Positions 35,510 through 43,957 of a stretch of 64,000 bases of DNA are shown piece after piece. The translations under genes were made by a program, and so were the position numbers. The notes below the pieces were generated by a model. That model saw only the letters and a list, made by a program, of their open reading frames with translations. It did not search any database and was not told the origin of the DNA. How positions within the stretch are numbered: position 1 is the stretch's first letter; each line of letters opens with the position of its first letter. The stretch lies in assembly GCF_014529705.1 (NCBI RefSeq), contig NZ_JAANIH010000040.1:1-64000 (forward strand), in the 5' to 3' direction. This DNA comes from Bradyrhizobium campsiandrae (GTDB lineage Bacteria; Pseudomonadota; Alphaproteobacteria; Rhizobiales; Xanthobacteraceae).

Positions 35510-36805
35510 ATGGCCGCCCCCCTCAAAGCCGTAGACGGCAATGCCGATCTCCAGGCGCTGATGTCCGATCTCGCCATCCGTGCGCGCGCCGCCGCGCGCG
35601 TGCTGGCGCTGGCGCCGCCGGAGCAGAAGAACCGGGCGCTTGAGGCCATGGAGCGGGCGATCCGCAGCAACGTCGCGGCGATTCTCGCCGCCAATGCCGA
35701 GGACGTCGGGGAAGCCCGCGCCTCCGGCACCATGACCGCCTCCTTCATCGACCGGCTGACGCTGACGCCGGCGCGCGTCGAGAGCATGGCCGAAGGCATC
35801 GCCATCGTGCGCGGCATCGCCGATCCCATCGGCATCGTCACCGAGAGCTGGCAGCGGCCCAACGGCATGACCATCGAGCGCGTGCGCGTGCCGCTCGGCG
35901 TCGTCGGCGTGATCTTCGAGAGCCGGCCCAACGTGGCGGCGGATGCCGGCGTGCTCTGCCTGAAGTCAGGCAATGCCGTGATCCTGCGCGGCGGCTCCGA
36001 CAGTTTCCGCTCCTGCCGCGCCATCCATGACTGCCTGGTGCAGGGTCTGCGCGAGGCCGGCCTGCCCGAAGCCGCCATCACGCTGGTGCCGACGCGCGAC
36101 CGTGCGGCGGTCGGCATGATGCTCTCAGGGTTGAACGGCTCGATCGACGTGATCGTGCCGCGCGGCGGCAAGAGCCTCGTCGCGCGCGTCGAGCAGGAAG
36201 CGCGCGTGCCGGTCTTCGCGCATCTCGAAGGCGTCAACCATGTCTACATCGATGCCGGCGCCGACCTCGCCATGGCGAAAGAGATCGTGCTCAATGCCAA
36301 GATGCGCCGCACCGGCGTCTGCGGTGCGGCTGAAACTCTGCTGGTCGATCGCGCCGCCGCCGGCAAGACCCTGAAGCCGCTGGTCGAGATGCTGCTCGAG
36401 GCCGGCTGCGAGGTGCGCGGTGATGAAGCGGTGCAAGCCACCGATGCGCGCGTAAAGCCTGCCAACGAAGACGATTGGGACACCGAATATCTCGACGCGA
36501 TCATCGCGGCCAAGGTGGTGGACGGCGTCGACGGCGCGATCACGCATATCCAGAACCATGGCTCGCATCATACCGATGCGATCGTGAGCGCGGACGAGGC
36601 TGCGGCGAAGAAGTTCTTGAACGAGGTCGATTCCGCGATCGTGCTGCACAACGCCTCGACGCAGTTCGCCGATGGCGGCGAGTTCGGCTTCGGCGCCGAG
36701 ATCGGCATCGCCACCGGCCGCTTCCACGCTCGCGGCCCCGTCGGCGCCGAGCAGTTGACGAGCTTCAAATATCGCGTGCACGGCACCGGGCAGACGCGGC
36801 CGTAA
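35510..36805 (+). CDS. proA: Glutamate-5-semialdehyde dehydrogenase (gamma-glutamyl phosphate reductase)
   Basis: The 431-residue NADPH-dependent enzyme follows ProB in proline synthesis. It has [20 protein letters not shown], the catalytic cysteine region [15 protein letters not shown], and [21 protein letters not shown] in two parts, all ProA signatures. AGAAGG lies about ten bases before the ATG. nadD follows after 23 bases, suggesting co-transcription. Confidence 0.97.
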   Translation: MAAPLKAVDGNADLQALMSDLAIRARAAARVLALAPPEQKNRALEAMERAIRSNVAAILAANAEDVGEARASGTMTASFIDRLTLTPARVESMAEGIAIVRGIADPIGIVTESWQRPNGMTIERVRVPLGVVGVIFESRPNVAADAGVLCLKSGNAVILRGGSDSFRSCRAIHDCLVQGLREAGLPEAAITLVPTRDRAAVGMMLSGLNGSIDVIVPRGGKSLVARVEQEARVPVFAHLEGVNHVYIDAGADLAMAKEIVLNAKMRRTGVCGAAETLLVDRAAAGKTLKPLVEMLLEAGCEVRGDEAVQATDARVKPANEDDWDTEYLDAIIAAKVVDGVDGAITHIQNHGSHHTDAIVSADEAAAKKFLNEVDSAIVLHNASTQFADGGEFGFGAEIGIATGRFHARGPVGAEQLTSFKYRVHGTGQTRP

Positions 36806-36828
36806 GCAACGTTGCAGGGCGCGGGGCA

Positions 36829-37473
36829 TTGAGCAACAACTTCGTCGTGCCGCGCTTCGTGGCGCAAGCGGTCCCGCCCCACACACCGGGCATGCGCATC
36901 GGCCTGCTCGGCGGCTCGTTCAACCCGCCGCATCAGGCCCATCGCGCGATCAGCCGCTTCGCGCTCAAGCGATTGCAACTCGATCGCGTGTGGTGGCTGG
37001 TCACCCCGGGCAATCCGCTCAAGGAGAACGGCAATCTGCATGAACTCGGCGAGCGCATGCAGGCGGCGCGCGACGTTGCTGACGACCCCAGGATCGAGGT
37101 CAGCTGTCTCGAATCCGTCATTCGGACCCGCTATACTATCGACACGATCAACACCTTGCGCCGCCGCTTCCCTGGCTTGCGCTTTGTCTGGATCATGGGC
37201 GCCGACAATCTCGCTCAATTCCATCGTTGGCAGGACTGGCGGCGGATCGCCGGCCAAGTGCCGATTGCAGTGATCGATCGACCCCCGCAAAGCTTTCGCG
37301 CCCTCGCCTCTCCCGCCGCCAAGGCGCTGGCGCGCTATCGCCTGCCGGAGAATAAGGCAGCTCTGCTTGCGGATCAGTCGGCGCCGGCCTGGGTGTTCCT
37401 GACCGGACTGAAGCTCCGCCTGTCCTCAACGGGCCTGCGGAACCCGGACGGGAGCTGGAAAGGTACGGAGTGA
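36829..37473 (+). CDS. nadD: Nicotinate-nucleotide adenylyltransferase
   Basis: The enzyme makes nicotinate adenine dinucleotide from nicotinate mononucleotide and [21 protein letters not shown] carries the nucleotidyltransferase motif, here H-Q-A-H in place of the commoner H-x-G-H, as seen in rhizobia. [19 protein letters not shown] and LSSTGLRNP are also typical. The start is uncertain: TTG 36829 gives 214 residues and a short extension ([11 protein letters not shown]), while ATG 36892 gives 193 residues but has no ribosome binding site. It lies between proA and rsfS, a common alphaproteobacterial order. Confidence 0.93.
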   Translation: MSNNFVVPRFVAQAVPPHTPGMRIGLLGGSFNPPHQAHRAISRFALKRLQLDRVWWLVTPGNPLKENGNLHELGERMQAARDVADDPRIEVSCLESVIRTRYTIDTINTLRRRFPGLRFVWIMGADNLAQFHRWQDWRRIAGQVPIAVIDRPPQSFRALASPAAKALARYRLPENKAALLADQSAPAWVFLTGLKLRLSSTGLRNPDGSWKGTE

Positions 37474-37606
37474 GACGCAATGTGGGGGATTTACGGGCTC
37501 TCTGGCATATTGAAACCCTTAACCCCACATGATGTAGTGTAACCGGTGGGCGCCGGATTCGGCGTTCGCGATACAGTGAAAGGAATGGTCCCTGACCACA
37601 TCTGTA

Positions 37607-38026
37607 TTGTCCAAGTCTGTTTTACCCAAGGCAAAACCGGCGCGTAAAACATCGACCAAAGCTGCGGCCTTGAAGGCGCAACCCGACGCCGACAAGACGC
37701 TGAGCCTGATCCTCTCCCGCCTCGAGGACATGAAGGCGGAAGAGACGGTCACCATCGACCTTCGCGGCAAATCGGCATACTCCGACTACATGATCGTCAC
37801 CACCGGCCGGGTGAACCGGCATGTCGGCGCGATCGCGGAGAACGTCACCAAGGGCCTGAAGGAAAACGGCATCAAGAACATCCACGTCGAGGGCTTGCCC
37901 AATTGCGACTGGGTGCTGATCGATTCCGGCGATGTGATCGTGCACGTGTTCAGACCCGAGGTCCGCGAGTTCTACAATCTGGAAAGGTTGTACACGCAGG
38001 GCCCAGGGGCGGCGAAGGCGATCTAG
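37607..38026 (+). CDS. rsfS: Ribosomal silencing factor RsfS
   Basis: The 139-residue Iojap-family protein has VTIDLRGKSAYSDYMIVTTG, CDWVLIDSGDVIVHVFRPEVR in two parts and EFYNLERLY. It binds L14 and blocks subunit joining when nutrients are scarce. The start is unusual: TTG 37607 lacks a ribosome binding site, while an in-frame CTG at 37592 is eight bases from AAAGGA. The N-terminal 35 residues are basic and rich in Lys, Ala and Pro. rlmH follows, as in many bacteria. Confidence 0.95.
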   Translation: MSKSVLPKAKPARKTSTKAAALKAQPDADKTLSLILSRLEDMKAEETVTIDLRGKSAYSDYMIVTTGRVNRHVGAIAENVTKGLKENGIKNIHVEGLPNCDWVLIDSGDVIVHVFRPEVREFYNLERLYTQGPGAAKAI

Positions 38027-38104
38027 GCTCACTCGAGCCGATTTCGAATCGGCTGACGCGCATGCTAGCGTCGTGCGCGCGCGATCCGCGCGCGGCCTTG
38101 AAAA

Positions 38105-38136
38105 CGCGACCCTAGAGATTCGCGACCCTAGAGATT
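38105..38136. repeat. Perfect 16-base tandem duplication before rlmH
   Basis: CGCGACCCTAGAGATT occurs twice head to tail, at 38105-38120 and 38121-38136, ending one base before the rlmH ATG. It duplicates the weak AGAG ribosome-binding region. A separate palindrome, AGCCGATT-TCG-AATCGGCT, is at 38036-38054 just after rsfS. Confidence 0.9.
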
Positions 38137-38137
38137 C

Positions 38138-38620
38138 ATGCGTATTGCTGTCATTGCGGTGGGCCGGCTGAAGCAGGGCCCCGAACGGGAGCTTGCCGAC
38201 CGCTATTTCGAGCGGTTCGACGATGCCGGCCGCAAGCTCGGATTCCGCGAGCTCACCATGCACGAAATTCCCGAGAGCCGCGCGCGCGACGCCGCGACGC
38301 GGATGACCGAGGAAGCCGCGGCGATCTCCGCGCATGTCCCGGACAAATCGATCCTGGTGGCGATGGATGAACGCGGACAAAACCTCGACTCCACCGTATT
38401 CGCACGGCATCTCGCGCGCTGGCGCGACGAGGGCGCCGGTCATACTATCTTCGTGATCGGAGGGGCGGACGGACTTTCGCCCGAATTGCGCCGTAAGGCG
38501 AAGCTTGCGATCGCGTTCGGCTCTGCGACCTGGCCGCATCAAATGGTCCGCGTCATGCTTCTGGAACAACTGTATCGGGCCGCCACCATTCTGGCCGGCC
38601 ACCCCTATCATCGCGCGTGA
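38138..38620 (+). CDS. rlmH: 23S rRNA pseudouridine-1915 N3-methyltransferase
   Basis: The 160-residue SPOUT methyltransferase begins MRIAVIAVGRLKQGPE. It contains ILVAMDERGQNLDSTVFA and TIFVIGGADGLSPELR, which form the knotted SAM-binding site, and ends LYRAATILAGHPYHR. It methylates a pseudouridine in helix 69 of 23S rRNA. It is paired with rsfS upstream, and the envC-like gene starts 31 bases after its stop. Confidence 0.97.
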   Translation: MRIAVIAVGRLKQGPERELADRYFERFDDAGRKLGFRELTMHEIPESRARDAATRMTEEAAAISAHVPDKSILVAMDERGQNLDSTVFARHLARWRDEGAGHTIFVIGGADGLSPELRRKAKLAIAFGSATWPHQMVRVMLLEQLYRAATILAGHPYHRA

Positions 38621-38651
38621 TTCGCGCCACAACGAGCACCTTTGCGACGAG

Positions 38652-39998
38652 ATGCGAGCGCCGTTTCTCAATTTGCTGCTGATGGCGAGCTGCGCTGCCG
38701 CAAGCTTCGCGCAAGCTCAGACGCAAGGTCAGGCAATTGCGCCGGCGCCACAGACCGCGGCCATCTCACCCGACGCCATCAAGCAGCGCGAGCAGGAGCT
38801 GGAAGCGGCGCGCGCCCGGCAGAAGGCCGCGGAGGAGGCCCAGGCAAAGCTCAAGGCGGAGATCGCCACGCTCGGCCAGGACCGCACCCAGCTCAATCAG
38901 CAATTGATCGATACCGCGGCCAATGTCCGCACCGTCGAAGCCAAGATCGACGAGGCCGAGGCGCGGCTGAAGACGCTGAATGGCCGCGAGCAGCAGGCGC
39001 GCAGCTCGCTCGATTCGCGCCGCGCCGACATCGTCGAGGTGCTGGCGGCGCTGCAGCGCGCCGGACGGCGGACGCCGCCGGCGCTGCTGGTGCGCCCCGA
39101 AGATGCGCTGCAATCGCTGCGCACCGCCATGCTGCTCGGCGCCGTCGTGCCGGAATTGCGCGGCCGCGCCGAAACGATCGCGAGCGAGCTCGGCGAGCTC
39201 GTGGCCTTGCGCAAGAGCATCGCAAGCGAACGCGATCAGCTCGCCGCCGACCGCGACAAGATCCGCAGCGACCAGACCCGGCTCACGGCCCTCGTCGACG
39301 AGCGCCAGCGCCAGCAGGCCTCGCGCGAGAAGGATCTCGACGCGGAGAATTCACGCGCCATCACGCTGTCAAAGCAGGTCGGCGATCTGCAGGGGCTGAT
39401 CGCCAAGATGGAGCAGGACCTGCAAAGCGCGGCCAAGGCGGCTGAGAAGGCGGCCGAGGCCGCAAAGCAGGCCGAAGCAAAGGCGGCCGCAGCGGCCGCC
39501 AGCGCCAAGCCGGGCCCGGCCGTGTTCAAGGACCGCTCTCGGACCAGCCCGGCCATCCTGTTCGCCTCGGCCAAGGGGCTCCTGCCTTTGCCGGTTAACG
39601 GTAACAAGATCAGGGACTTTGGCGGTTCCGACGGGGTCGGCGGGGTCCAGAAGGGCATTTCGCTGGCCACCAAGCCCGGCTCTCAGGTCACGACGCCGTG
39701 CGACGGCTGGGTGGTCTATGCCGGCCCGTTCCGCAGCTATGGACAACTCTTGATCCTCAATGCCGGTGGCGGGTATCATGTCCTGATCGCCGGGATGGAG
39801 CGCATTTCGGTCAACATCGGTCAGTTTGTGCTCACGGGGGAGCCGGTCGCGACCATGGGGTCGACCTCTCAAGTCGCCTCCATTCTCGCCACGAACGCGA
39901 GTCAACCTGTGCTGTATGTCGAGTTCCGCAAAGACGGCACTCCAATCGATCCAGGCCCATGGTGGGCCGCAAATGAAGGCGAGAAGGTTCGCGGATGA
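38652..39998 (+). CDS. EnvC/LdpF-like murein hydrolase activator (degenerate LytM domain)
   Basis: The 448-residue protein starts at ATG 38652 (MRAPFLNLLLMASCAAASFA), which begins a signal peptide. A long Ala/Glu/Gln/Lys-rich coiled coil spans about 45-290, followed by an M23/LytM domain (about 315-445). The first zinc ligand region reads GGVQKGISLATKPG, with Gln where active enzymes have His, and the H-x-H motif is also not intact (GYHVLIAG). It is therefore probably a non-catalytic activator of amidases at the division site, like EnvC or alphaproteobacterial LdpF. ctpA overlaps its stop by four bases (ATGA). Confidence 0.88.
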   Translation: MRAPFLNLLLMASCAAASFAQAQTQGQAIAPAPQTAAISPDAIKQREQELEAARARQKAAEEAQAKLKAEIATLGQDRTQLNQQLIDTAANVRTVEAKIDEAEARLKTLNGREQQARSSLDSRRADIVEVLAALQRAGRRTPPALLVRPEDALQSLRTAMLLGAVVPELRGRAETIASELGELVALRKSIASERDQLAADRDKIRSDQTRLTALVDERQRQQASREKDLDAENSRAITLSKQVGDLQGLIAKMEQDLQSAAKAAEKAAEAAKQAEAKAAAAAASAKPGPAVFKDRSRTSPAILFASAKGLLPLPVNGNKIRDFGGSDGVGGVQKGISLATKPGSQVTTPCDGWVVYAGPFRSYGQLLILNAGGGYHVLIAGMERISVNIGQFVLTGEPVATMGSTSQVASILATNASQPVLYVEFRKDGTPIDPGPWWAANEGEKVRG

Positions 39999-41356
39999 TG
40001 CGCAAGACTTCAGTTATCCTCCTCAGCGCGGCCACCGGTGCGGCGCTGACGCTGTTCGCGACGCAGCCGCGCGCGGTGTTCATGGGCTCCAGCGCGCGAG
40101 CCGCGACCGCTGACACCTATCGCCAGCTCAATCTGTTCGGCGACGTCTTCGAGCGCGTGCGCTCGGACTATGTCGAGAAGCCCGACGACACCAAGCTGAT
40201 CGAATCCGCCATCAGCGGCATGCTCTCCGGTCTCGATCCGCATTCGAGCTACATGGATGCCAAGAGCTTCCGCGACATGCAGGTGCAGACCCGCGGCGAG
40301 TTCGGCGGCCTCGGCATCGAGGTGACGATGGAAGACGGCCTGATCAAGGTGGTCTCGCCGATCGACGATACCCCCGCCTCGCGCGCCGGCGTCATGGCCA
40401 ACGACATCATCACCAATCTCGACGACGAAGCCGTGCAGGGCCTGACCCTGAACCAGGCGGTCGAGAAGATGCGCGGCCCCGTCAACACCAAGATCAAGCT
40501 CAAGATCATCCGCAAGGGCCAGGACAATCCGATCGACGTCACGCTCGTGCGCGACAACATCCGCGTCCGCTCGGTGCGCGCGCGGGTCGAGGCCGACGAC
40601 ATCGCCTATATCCGCATCACCACCTTCAACGAGCAGACCACCGAAGGCCTGAAGAAGGAGGTCGCCAACCTCTCCGGCCAGATCGGCGACAAGCTCAAGG
40701 GCTACATCATCGACCTCCGCAACAATCCGGGCGGCCTGCTCGAGGAGGCCGTCACCGTGTCCGACTCGTTCCTGGAGAAGGGCGAGATCGTGTCGACCCG
40801 CGGCCGCAATGCCGAGGAGACCCAGCGCCGCACCGCGCATGCGGGCGATCTCACCAAGGGCAAGCCGGTGATCGTGCTCGTCAACGGCGGCTCGGCCTCG
40901 GCGTCGGAAATCGTCGCCGGCGCGCTGCAGGACCACAAGCGCGCGACCATCGTCGGCACGCGCTCGTTCGGCAAGGGCTCGGTGCAAACCATCATCCCGC
41001 TCGGAAGCGGCAACGGCGCGCTGCGTCTGACCACGGCGCGCTACTACACACCATCGGGCAAGTCGATCCAGGCCAAGGGCATCGTGCCCGACATCGAAGT
41101 GCTGCAGGACGTGCCCGATGAGTTGAAGTCGCGCACCGATACCAAGGGCGAGGCTTCGCTGCGGGGCCACCTCAAGAACGACGGCGACGAGAAGACCGGC
41201 TCGCAGTCCTACGTTCCGCCCGATGCCAAGGACGACAAGGCGCTGAAGCTCGCCGACGACCTGCTCCACGGCATCAAGAACAGCGCCTCCGCGGCGCCGA
41301 CGCCGGGCAGCGACAACAAGGCTGCGCCCGCCGACAAGCCCAAAGCAGCGAACTAG
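39995..41356 (+). CDS. ctpA: S41 carboxy-terminal processing peptidase
   Basis: The 453-residue protein has a signal anchor (MRKTSVILLSAATGAALTLF), a PDZ domain (about 95-175, GLGIEVTMEDGLIKVVSPID) and an S41 protease domain. The Ser-Lys dyad is visible in GGSASASEIVAGAL and FGKGSVQT. It cleaves periplasmic proteins near their C-termini and is usually tied to peptidoglycan control. Overlap with the envC-like gene, as in other alphaproteobacteria, suggests both act on wall hydrolases. The Ala/Pro/Lys-rich C-terminus is disordered. A terminator follows at 41382. Confidence 0.96.
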   Translation: MMRKTSVILLSAATGAALTLFATQPRAVFMGSSARAATADTYRQLNLFGDVFERVRSDYVEKPDDTKLIESAISGMLSGLDPHSSYMDAKSFRDMQVQTRGEFGGLGIEVTMEDGLIKVVSPIDDTPASRAGVMANDIITNLDDEAVQGLTLNQAVEKMRGPVNTKIKLKIIRKGQDNPIDVTLVRDNIRVRSVRARVEADDIAYIRITTFNEQTTEGLKKEVANLSGQIGDKLKGYIIDLRNNPGGLLEEAVTVSDSFLEKGEIVSTRGRNAEETQRRTAHAGDLTKGKPVIVLVNGGSASASEIVAGALQDHKRATIVGTRSFGKGSVQTIIPLGSGNGALRLTTARYYTPSGKSIQAKGIVPDIEVLQDVPDELKSRTDTKGEASLRGHLKNDGDEKTGSQSYVPPDAKDDKALKLADDLLHGIKNSASAAPTPGSDNKAAPADKPKAAN

Positions 41357-41381
41357 GCGCAAGCATCCGAGATATCGAAAA

Positions 41382-41406
41382 GGGCGGCTCCTGGAGCCGC
41401 CCTTTC
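41382..41406 (+). terminator. Intrinsic terminator after ctpA
   Basis: GGGCGGCTCC and GGAGCCGCCC form a ten-base stem followed by TTTC. It ends the rlmH-envC-ctpA transcript. Confidence 0.75.
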
Positions 41407-41498
41407 TGCTTGGAACTCCTGGTGCCTCCGGCCTCTCCCGGCCTGCCGCCACTTGACCTCGGCGTGGTATCGTCGGCTTCAGTGATTCGGGATCTCGC

Positions 41499-42725
41499 AT
41501 GACTGAAACGGCCGATGATCTGAGCGCCCCGCTCGGACAGGATAAGCCGCGCCGGAAACGGCGGCTGCGGCTGCCGTTCACGGCCATGCAGCTGCTGGCA
41601 GTCCTGCTCGGCCTGTTCCTGGTCGCCTTTGCCGGCTTTGCCATCTTCAACAAGGACCCGCTCGGCGGCGAACCGATGACACGGATCGCGATTCGCGATC
41701 CCAGAGGCACCGACAAGGCGACCGAGGAGAAGCCGGCCGCCGGCCACGGCGAAGAGCACGCCGCCGAGAGCAAGCACGCGGCCAAGGAGGCGCCGAAGCA
41801 GGCCGGCGACCAGAAGACCGTCACCATGATCGACGGCTCGACCGGCGCGCGCCACGACGTGGTGATCGGCGCGGGCGAGGCCACCGACAAGGGCGAGGCG
41901 GCTTCCGCAGCCCCGCCCGTGGTGGCCGGGGTCGACCCGAAGCTGCTGGAGAAGTCGCGCTACGGCATGATCCCGGTGGTCTCAGGCGATCTGAAACCGT
42001 TCAACGTCTACGCCGCCGAGGCCGACCGCGCCAAGGCCGCGAAAATGCCGGTGGTGGCGATCGTGATCGGCGGCCTCGGCGTCGGCGCCGCCAAGACCAC
42101 GGATGCCATCATGAAGCTGCCGGGCGCCGTGACGCTGGCCTTCACGCCCTACGGCGCCGACCCCGGCAAGCTCGCCGAGCGCGCCCGTGCCCAGCGCCAT
42201 GAGATCTTCCTGCAGATTCCGATGGAGCCCTACGACTTCCCCGACAACGATCCCGGCCCGCAGACGCTACTGACTTCGCTCACATCAGACCAGAACACCG
42301 ACCGCCTGTATTGGCATCTCAGCCGGATGCAGGGCTATGCCGGCATCACCAATTTCATGGGTGCCCGCTTCATCGCGACGGACGCGGCGATGCAGCCGAT
42401 CATCCGCGAGGCCTCCAAGCGGGGGCTCGGCTTCTTCGACGACGGCTCCTCGCCGCGCAGCATCGCGCCGCAGGCGGCGGCAAGCCTGGCGGTCCCGTTC
42501 GGCAAGGGCGACATCGCCCTCGACGCGGTCCCGACCCCGACCGAGATCGACCGCGCCCTGAATAAGCTGGAATCGACGGCCCGGGAACGCGGCGTCGCCG
42601 TCGGTACTGCCTCGGCCCTGCCGGTCTCGATCGAGCGGATCGGGGCCTGGATCAAGACCTTGAACGACCGGGGTATCCTATTGGTGCCATTGACATCAGC
42701 GATGCTGAAATCAAAATCCAGCTAA
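41499..42725 (+). CDS. Divergent polysaccharide deacetylase-family protein
   Basis: The 408-residue protein has one N-terminal membrane segment (FTAMQLLAVLLGLFLVAFAG, about 28-48), an Ala/Glu/Lys-rich linker (70-150) and a C-terminal domain (about 180-400). The latter contains VVAIVIGGLGVGAAKT, LAFTPYGADP, IFLQIPMEPYDFPDND and GITNFMGARFIATD, the pattern of the divergent polysaccharide deacetylase family (YibQ-like). It is probably periplasmic and may act on glycans at the envelope; catalysis is unproven in the family. It sits between ctpA and rppH, consistent with an envelope role. Confidence 0.88.
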   Translation: MTETADDLSAPLGQDKPRRKRRLRLPFTAMQLLAVLLGLFLVAFAGFAIFNKDPLGGEPMTRIAIRDPRGTDKATEEKPAAGHGEEHAAESKHAAKEAPKQAGDQKTVTMIDGSTGARHDVVIGAGEATDKGEAASAAPPVVAGVDPKLLEKSRYGMIPVVSGDLKPFNVYAAEADRAKAAKMPVVAIVIGGLGVGAAKTTDAIMKLPGAVTLAFTPYGADPGKLAERARAQRHEIFLQIPMEPYDFPDNDPGPQTLLTSLTSDQNTDRLYWHLSRMQGYAGITNFMGARFIATDAAMQPIIREASKRGLGFFDDGSSPRSIAPQAAASLAVPFGKGDIALDAVPTPTEIDRALNKLESTARERGVAVGTASALPVSIERIGAWIKTLNDRGILLVPLTSAMLKSKSS

Positions 42726-42795
42726 ATCAACGAATTGGTACGTCAGGGGCGCGAGCGCCCAATGACGGGCCGGCAGTAGCGAGAGGTTCGGCGGA

Positions 42796-43302
42796 ATGGC
42801 GCGTTACGAGGATCTGCCCTACCGAACCTGCGTCGGTGTGATGTTGATCAATCAGAAGGGCCTGGTGTTCATCGGCCGCCGCGCGGGCGGCATCGAGCAT
42901 GTCGATGACAGCCATGTCTGGCAGATGCCGCAGGGCGGGGTCGATCCCGGCGAGGACAATTGGGAGGCCGCCAAGCGCGAGCTCTATGAAGAGACCAGCG
43001 TGCGCTCGATCGAGCGGCTCGGCGAAGTCCCGGACTGGCTCACTTACGACATCCCGCGCACGGTGGCGGGGCGCGCCTGGAAGGGCCGCTACCGCGGCCA
43101 GCGCCAGAAATGGTTCGCGGTACGCTTCACCGGCAAGGACAGCGAGATCAACGTCGCCAATCCCGGCGGCGGCGGCCACAAGGCCGAATTCGTCAGCTGG
43201 CGCTGGGAGCCGATGAAGAACCTCCCCGGACTGATCATCCCGTTCAAGCGGCCGGTCTATGAGCGCGTGGTGAAGGAATTTTCGGACCTCGCGGATGACT
43301 AA
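42796..43302 (+). CDS. rppH: RNA pyrophosphohydrolase (Nudix)
   Basis: The 168-residue Nudix hydrolase has [32 protein letters not shown] and the Nudix box [20 protein letters not shown] (with the final Thr-Ser-Val). It removes pyrophosphate from the 5' end of mRNAs, starting decay, or from dinucleoside polyphosphates. A related gene follows 63 bases later, so this is the first of two paralogues. The shared RGQRQKWFA(V/L)RFTG block shows recent common descent. Confidence 0.93.
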   Translation: MARYEDLPYRTCVGVMLINQKGLVFIGRRAGGIEHVDDSHVWQMPQGGVDPGEDNWEAAKRELYEETSVRSIERLGEVPDWLTYDIPRTVAGRAWKGRYRGQRQKWFAVRFTGKDSEINVANPGGGGHKAEFVSWRWEPMKNLPGLIIPFKRPVYERVVKEFSDLADD

Positions 43303-43365
43303 ATCAAATTGTCATCCCGGCTTTGGTGCTAAGCCGTCGCCGGGCTGACAACGAGAGACCTCCGC

Positions 43366-43866
43366 GTGACGAATGAAAAACCCTACCGCCCCAATGTCGG
43401 CATCGCGCTGTTCAATGCCGAAGGCCGCGTGCTGATCGGACATCGCTTCAAGGGCGACGGCCCCGAGATCATCCTGCCCGGGCTCGACTGGCAGATGCCG
43501 CAGGGCGGCGTCGACGAGGGCGAGAATTTGCGCGACGCCGCCATGCGCGAGCTTTGGGAGGAGACCAGCGTCGTCAGCGCCTCTTATCTCGGCGAGACCG
43601 ATTGGTTCACCTACGAGTTCCCGCCCTATGACGGACCGCAGACGCATCGGCTGGCCAAGTTTCGCGGCCAGCGGCAGAAATGGTTCGCGCTGCGCTTCAC
43701 CGGCAATGACGACGAGATCGATCCGCTGACACCGCGCAACGGCCAGCCTGCGGAGTTCGATGCCTGGCGCTGGGAGCGCCTCGACCGTGTCGCCGACATC
43801 GTGGTGCCGTTCCGCCGCGACGTCTACTGCGCGGTGGCGCGCGAGTTCGTGCGCTTCGCGAGTTGA
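43366..43866 (+). CDS. Second RppH-type Nudix hydrolase
   Basis: The 166-residue protein starts at GTG 43366; an ATG at 43373 is out of frame. The Nudix box is GGVDEGENLRDAAMRELWEE, and [14 protein letters not shown] and PFRRDVYCAVAREF match the neighbour. Duplicated rppH genes side by side are common in Bradyrhizobium. One copy may have drifted to another nucleotide substrate; the sequence alone does not say which is the main decapping enzyme. Confidence 0.9.
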   Translation: MTNEKPYRPNVGIALFNAEGRVLIGHRFKGDGPEIILPGLDWQMPQGGVDEGENLRDAAMRELWEETSVVSASYLGETDWFTYEFPPYDGPQTHRLAKFRGQRQKWFALRFTGNDDEIDPLTPRNGQPAEFDAWRWERLDRVADIVVPFRRDVYCAVAREFVRFAS

Positions 43867-43957
43867 GAGCGCGAAAACAACCCCATGCACAGTAGAACTG
43901 GGGTTGAAGGTGTTAGAGTATTTTCGCCGGGGGTCGTGTGTGAGCCCGGCACCGTTT

